This document shows, piece after piece, positions 60,929 to 64,000 of a stretch of DNA of 64,000 bases. The notes beneath the pieces were generated by a model. It did no database searches, was not told the origin of the DNA, and was given only the letters and a program-made list of their open reading frames with translations. The DNA lies in NCBI GenBank assembly GCA_039809495.1, contig JBDHVC010000001.1, positions 186,001 to 250,000 on the forward strand, written 5' to 3'. Both the position numbers and the translations under genes were made by a program. Each line of letters opens with the position of its first letter. Position 1 is the first letter of the stretch. This stretch comes from JAFLCL01 sp039809495. GTDB lineage: Bacteria > Myxococcota_A > Polyangia > Polyangiales > Sandaracinaceae.

Positions 60929-61563
60929 TGCGCGGCGCGGCGTGCGGCGGATGCCTCGGGGTCGGCCTGCTCCTCGCGGTCCTCGCCGGCTGTGGCGCGG
61001 CTCGCGCGCCGGCGACGACGCGCGCCGAGGTCCACGTCGCCCCCCGCGCGACGCTCGATCGAGCGATCGACCCCGTGGACGCGGCGCCCAACGAGGACGT
61101 CGCGCGGCCCGTCGTGATGACCGCGGGCGTCGAGGAGGCACGAGCGCTCCTCTTCGCGCTCCTCGAGGCGATCCGCGCCGAGGACGTCGAGGGGCTCCGC
61201 GCGCTCCTCGTGGAAGAGCCACTCTCGATCCAGGTCCTGCGCGACGCCCGACGTCCCCAGCGCCTGCTCGCGCCGATGCGCCGCGATCAGGCGATCGCGC
61301 GCCTCGTGGTGCCCGCGCGGGTCGCTGGCAGCGCGTGGCGATCGGACGCACGGCCCCTCGTCGATCCCGAGCGCGTCGCCGTGCTCTCCGCCCGCCAATT
61401 CTTCGAAGGCGCTCCGCCCGAGGGGGTGGAGCCCTCGGACCTCGTCGTGCTCTTCGACGTGCCGGACTCGGCGGGCCCGCTGCTGCGGAGCGTCGCCATC
61501 CGCGACCGCGGGATGATCCTCGTCCGCGTGAGCGCCGAACGCGCTCGGATCCTCGGGATCTGA
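60928..61563 (+). CDS. Lipoprotein of unknown function, coupled to the amidotransferase-like gene
   Basis: 211 residues; the ATG at 60928 shares a base with the previous stop. A signal peptide with the lipobox LAGC (in LLAVLAGCGA) precedes an Ala/Arg-rich spacer. The domain that follows (AGVEEARALLFALLEAIRAEDV and AWRSDARPLVDPERVAVLSARQ) resembles a helical sorting or NTF2-like unit, not identifiable. Likely anchored in the inner or outer membrane. The convergent gene ends at 61711, with a repeat copy between. Confidence 0.65.
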   Translation: MRGAACGGCLGVGLLLAVLAGCGAARAPATTRAEVHVAPRATLDRAIDPVDAAPNEDVARPVVMTAGVEEARALLFALLEAIRAEDVEGLRALLVEEPLSIQVLRDARRPQRLLAPMRRDQAIARLVVPARVAGSAWRSDARPLVDPERVAVLSARQFFEGAPPEGVEPSDLVVLFDVPDSAGPLLRSVAIRDRGMILVRVSAERARILGI

Positions 61564-61597
61564 TCGCCGCGGCGGCGTCGCTCACAGCACGAACCAG

Positions 61598-61713
61598 TCG
61601 TCCTGATTCGAGCTGCTCCTTCCTCGTCGGAGGGGCTGCCCCCAGCGCCTCTCCCTCACGCCGAGCCAGCGTGCCTCTGCGGGGCGGACCACGTCGAGCC
61701 AGGCGCGCCGTCA
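61598..61713 (-). repeat. Stop-anchored intergenic repeat, copy F
   Basis: On the minus strand begins at the TGA of the PEGA gene with TGACGGCGCGCCTGGCTCGACG, then GTGGTCCGCCCCGCAGAGGC, CACGCTGGCTCGGCGTGAGG, a GGCAGCCCCTCCGACGAGGA box and a CGAATCAGG tail. The fullest copy in the window, useful as a consensus; lies between convergent genes. Confidence 0.85.
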
Positions 61714-63270
61714 GCGGCGGCGAGCCTCGAGCGGGCTCAGCGAGGCGTCGATCGTCGCGATCCGCCCGCCCGCCTCCTCGCGCCAGTCGCTCGGACCGAC
61801 GACGAGCCGCTCGAGCCGGTGCCCCTCGAGCCAGATCAGGAGCTCCGCGGCCTCGGCGATCGGCTGGTTCTCGATCTCGACGGAGGGCGTGAAGCCGACG
61901 AGCATGTAGACCTTCGCGCCGGGCGGGCTCGTGATCACGCGGACGCTGCCGAGCTCGCCGGGCGCCCCCGGATCCGCCGGCGTGAGAGCGGGGCCGAGCG
62001 CGACGGTCTCGAGGCGCTCCGCGTCTTGGAAGCTCGCCCCCGCCACCACGGGGAGCTCGAAGCGCGGGCCGTCCGCGGTCGCCTCGTAGGCGGCGTCGGG
62101 GCTCACGAGGGCTCGCTCGGGCCGGCGCCCCTCGGCGACGACCAGGAACTCGTGCGCGACGCCGAGGGGGAGATCGCGGACGACGACGGGCGCGCGCCCG
62201 ACGAAGAGGAACACCTGCGCACGAGGCGGATCGCTCGAGACTCGCAGCGTCCCGACCTCTGGCGCGGGCGCCGTGGGCGGCGCGACGACGGGTGGATCGA
62301 CGCGAGCGGGCCCGAGGAGCGGCTCGACCCAGTCCGGCCGCAGGACGGCGACGCCGAGCGCGCCGATCCCCGCCAGCGCGAGGACGGCGGCGAGCGCGAG
62401 CCATCTGCCCCCGCGCGAGGGAGCGGGCTCGTCTTCGAGGTCGAGGTCTCGGACCGTCTTCGGCGTCGCCCCCTCGAGCGGCGGGGGCGCGTCGGAGCCC
62501 GGCCGAGCCTCACGCCTCGGCGCGCCCGAGGCGTGAGGCGCGAGCGGCGCGATCGGAGCCGCCTCGATGGGCTCGGCGCGACGCGCGATCGGCGCGGGCA
62601 TGCGGTGCTCGGTCGTCACGGGCTCGGCGTCGGAGCGGAGCGGGTCGCCGTCCTCGGTGGCTCCCGGATGCTTCGCCGCGCTCGGCGGCTCGTCTTCGAG
62701 CGACGTCGGGCGGCTCGCGGCGGCGGGCGGGAGCGCGGGCGTCGGCGCCGCGGGCACGGCAGGCTCCTCCGCGCCGCCGAGGAGCGAGTCGAGGGCGTCG
62801 TCGATCCCCTCACCCTCGAGCGCCGGGGGCCGCTCGGAGGCTGGCCGCCGCGCCTCGCGGACGACGCGAGCGAGCACGCGGCGCGAGGCCTGCCGGTTCA
62901 GCGGGACGAGCGCCGCCTCGAGGTGATCGCGGAGGCCGCCGAGCGCGTTCTCGCCTCGGGGCTCCTCGGACTCGATGACCTGGATGAGCGCCCTCGGGAC
63001 GGCGGTGCCCGACGCGACGAGCAGCCCCGCGAGCATCGCCACGATGCTCTCGGCGCAGCCCTCCGCGCTGGCCGAGCCTGGCTGCGCGAAGACCGACACG
63101 AGCCCCTCCTCCGAGATCCGGATCGCGCTCATCGTGACGAGCGCGGGCCCATCGGCGAGCTGCTCGGCGCACTCGAGCGCGATGAACGCCCCGATCTCCG
63201 AGGGGAGTCGTCGCCCGCGGGCCTTCATCAGCCGCACGAGCTCTTCGACGGTCGGGCCCAATTCGCTCAT
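61711..63270 (-). CDS. PEGA-domain membrane protein
   Basis: 519 residues. The N-terminal 170 residues are a helical domain (TVEELVRLMKARGRRLPSEI, IGAFIALECAEQL), kinase C-lobe-like in look but without a catalytic loop. A long Pro/Ala/Glu-rich linker follows, then one TM (about residues 292-312, LALAAVLALAGIGALGVAVL). Two PEGA-like repeats come next: GTLRVSSDPPRAQVFL and GSVRVITSPPGAKVYM. PEGA domains are beta-sandwich modules on the outer side of myxobacterial kinases and surface proteins. An inactive kinase relative is possible. Repeat copy F lies at its stop. Confidence 0.75.
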   Translation of the reverse strand: MSELGPTVEELVRLMKARGRRLPSEIGAFIALECAEQLADGPALVTMSAIRISEEGLVSVFAQPGSASAEGCAESIVAMLAGLLVASGTAVPRALIQVIESEEPRGENALGGLRDHLEAALVPLNRQASRRVLARVVREARRPASERPPALEGEGIDDALDSLLGGAEEPAVPAAPTPALPPAAASRPTSLEDEPPSAAKHPGATEDGDPLRSDAEPVTTEHRMPAPIARRAEPIEAAPIAPLAPHASGAPRREARPGSDAPPPLEGATPKTVRDLDLEDEPAPSRGGRWLALAAVLALAGIGALGVAVLRPDWVEPLLGPARVDPPVVAPPTAPAPEVGTLRVSSDPPRAQVFLFVGRAPVVVRDLPLGVAHEFLVVAEGRRPERALVSPDAAYEATADGPRFELPVVAGASFQDAERLETVALGPALTPADPGAPGELGSVRVITSPPGAKVYMLVGFTPSVEIENQPIAEAAELLIWLEGHRLERLVVGPSDWREEAGGRIATIDASLSPLEARRR

Positions 63271-63295
63271 CGGTCTCCTCGGGAAGCGGCCCGCA

Positions 63296-64000
63296 TCATC
63301 GCTCGACCTCGCGCTCGGGCAACCCGAGGCTCGCCGTGGGTCGGACGGGGACGAGGTGATCAGCGAGGTACGCCTTCACGTCGCGGATCGCGAAGCGGCC
63401 CTCGTGGAAGACCGAGGCCGCGAGGACCGCGTCCGCGCCACCCTCCTCGATCCCCTCGAGGAAGTGCGCGAGGCTCCCGACGCCCCCCGACGCGATCACG
63501 GGGACGGCGACGACGTCGACGATCGAGCGGACGAGCGCGACGTCGTAGCCGTCGCGTGTTCCATCGCGGTCCATGCTGGTGATCAGGATCTCGCCAGCGC
63601 CTCGCCGAGCGACCTCGCTCGCCCACGCGCGCGCGTCGCGTCCGGTGCTCCGGCTCCCGCCGTGCGAGAAGACCGTCCAGCCGCCTGCGTCCCTCCGCGC
63701 GTCGATCGCGACGACGAGCGCCTGGCTCCCGAAGGTGCTCGCGACGCGATCGATCAGCCCGGGCTCCGCGAGCGCCGCGCTGTTGATCGCGATCTTGTCC
63801 GCGCCAGCCCAGAGGAGCGCGCGCGCGTCCTCGATCGAGCGCACGCCGCCGCCGACCGTGAGCGGGACGGTGAGGGACGCCGCCGTCCTCTCGACGACGT
63901 CGAGCAGCGTCCCGCGCCCCTCGATCGACGCGCCGATGTCGAGGAACGTCACCTCGTCCGCGCCCTCGCGATCGTAGCGGAGCGCGCTCTCGACGGGATC
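63296..64000 (-). CDS. hisF: Imidazole glycerol phosphate synthase cyclase subunit HisF (partial, start beyond window)
   Basis: The frame stays open to the window end: upstream of the Met at 63952 it reads DPVESALRYDREGADEV, the usual HisF N-terminal region, so the true start lies to the right. HisF makes imidazole glycerol phosphate and AICAR from PRFAR with ammonia from HisH. (beta-alpha)8 barrel motifs include VPLTVGGGVRSIEDARALL, ADKIAINSAAL and the catalytic Asp in ITSMDRDGTRDGYD and VIASGGVGS. The other his genes are probably beyond the edge. Confidence 0.93.
   Translation of the reverse strand, partial: DPVESALRYDREGADEVTFLDIGASIEGRGTLLDVVERTAASLTVPLTVGGGVRSIEDARALLWAGADKIAINSAALAEPGLIDRVASTFGSQALVVAIDARRDAGGWTVFSHGGSRSTGRDARAWASEVARRGAGEILITSMDRDGTRDGYDVALVRSIVDVVAVPVIASGGVGSLAHFLEGIEEGGADAVLAASVFHEGRFAIRDVKAYLADHLVPVRPTASLGLPEREVER

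Noticed and set aside
1..64000. tRNA, rRNA, insertion sequences, prophage or CRISPR arrays
   Set aside because: No tRNA-like cloverleaf sequence, transposase, integrase of mobile type or regular spaced repeat was found. The one tyrosine recombinase is a chromosomal XerD.

Overview
This window is very GC-rich chromosomal DNA from a Myxococcota bacterium. I think it is a Polyangia/Sandaracinus-like lineage, but that placement is inference. Supporting genes are a Glt/Nfs-type gliding or sporulation export-motor cluster, a CarD-family regulator with a histone-H1-like tail, a matrixin-like protease ending in a MYXO-CTERM-like anchor, an MXAN_5187-type sensor, and several PilZ, TPR, HEAT and PEGA proteins. 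There is no prophage, insertion sequence, CRISPR array, rRNA or tRNA that I can see. Most of the window is ordinary chromosomal backbone.

Layout. 1-9000 (minus): gltG (cut by the window edge), gltF, gltE, gltD and gltC in order, read from a promoter near 9150. A divergent Cys-rich lipoprotein gene (9342-9851) follows. 9971-15185: a YraN-like protein, an orphan TM-HAMP protein, a HEAT protein, a carboxypeptidase-regulatory-like membrane protein and ftsY. 15416-17280: two paralogous outer-membrane beta-barrel genes of the gltA/gltB type, ending in a duplicated hairpin terminator. 17411-25600: a HEAT-like protein, an MXAN_5187-like sensor, a histone-deacetylase-like hydrolase, a 7TM-GAF histidine kinase overlapping an unknown membrane protein tail to tail, and a B12-binding-type radical SAM protein. 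25768-32811: serA, a DsbD-alpha-like lipoprotein, prkA with a coupled small gene, pdxJ and nnr.

32916-38851: an ECF sigma factor, the CarD-like protein, rng, PilZ, J-domain and PilZ proteins, and dapD (minus). 38913-44215 (minus): an orphan M17-N-like domain, nusB, ribH and a heterodimeric ABC exporter pair. 44262-49318 (minus): the matrixin-like protease with its coupled secreted partner, a TPR-like protein and an HtrA protease. 49523-51944: an MshEN-GAF-like protein and a GT2 glycosyltransferase. 51960-55557 (minus): a ribbon-helix-helix-like protein, a ParA ATPase with two zinc fingers, an SDR and xerD. 55656-64000: a crotonase-like protein, an EF-hand protein, an M1-like/Omp85-like outer-membrane fusion, a small membrane protein, a class II amidotransferase-like protein without its Cys2 nucleophile and a coupled lipoprotein, a PEGA protein, and hisF (cut by the window edge).

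The most notable non-gene structure is a hairpin-rich repeat family. Each of its six copies begins at, or within a few bases of, the TGA stop codon of a gene, and four lie between convergent genes, which suggests a mobile or amplified 3-prime-end/terminator element. Six or seven candidate promoters share a TTGAC-like -35 box and an 18-nt spacer.
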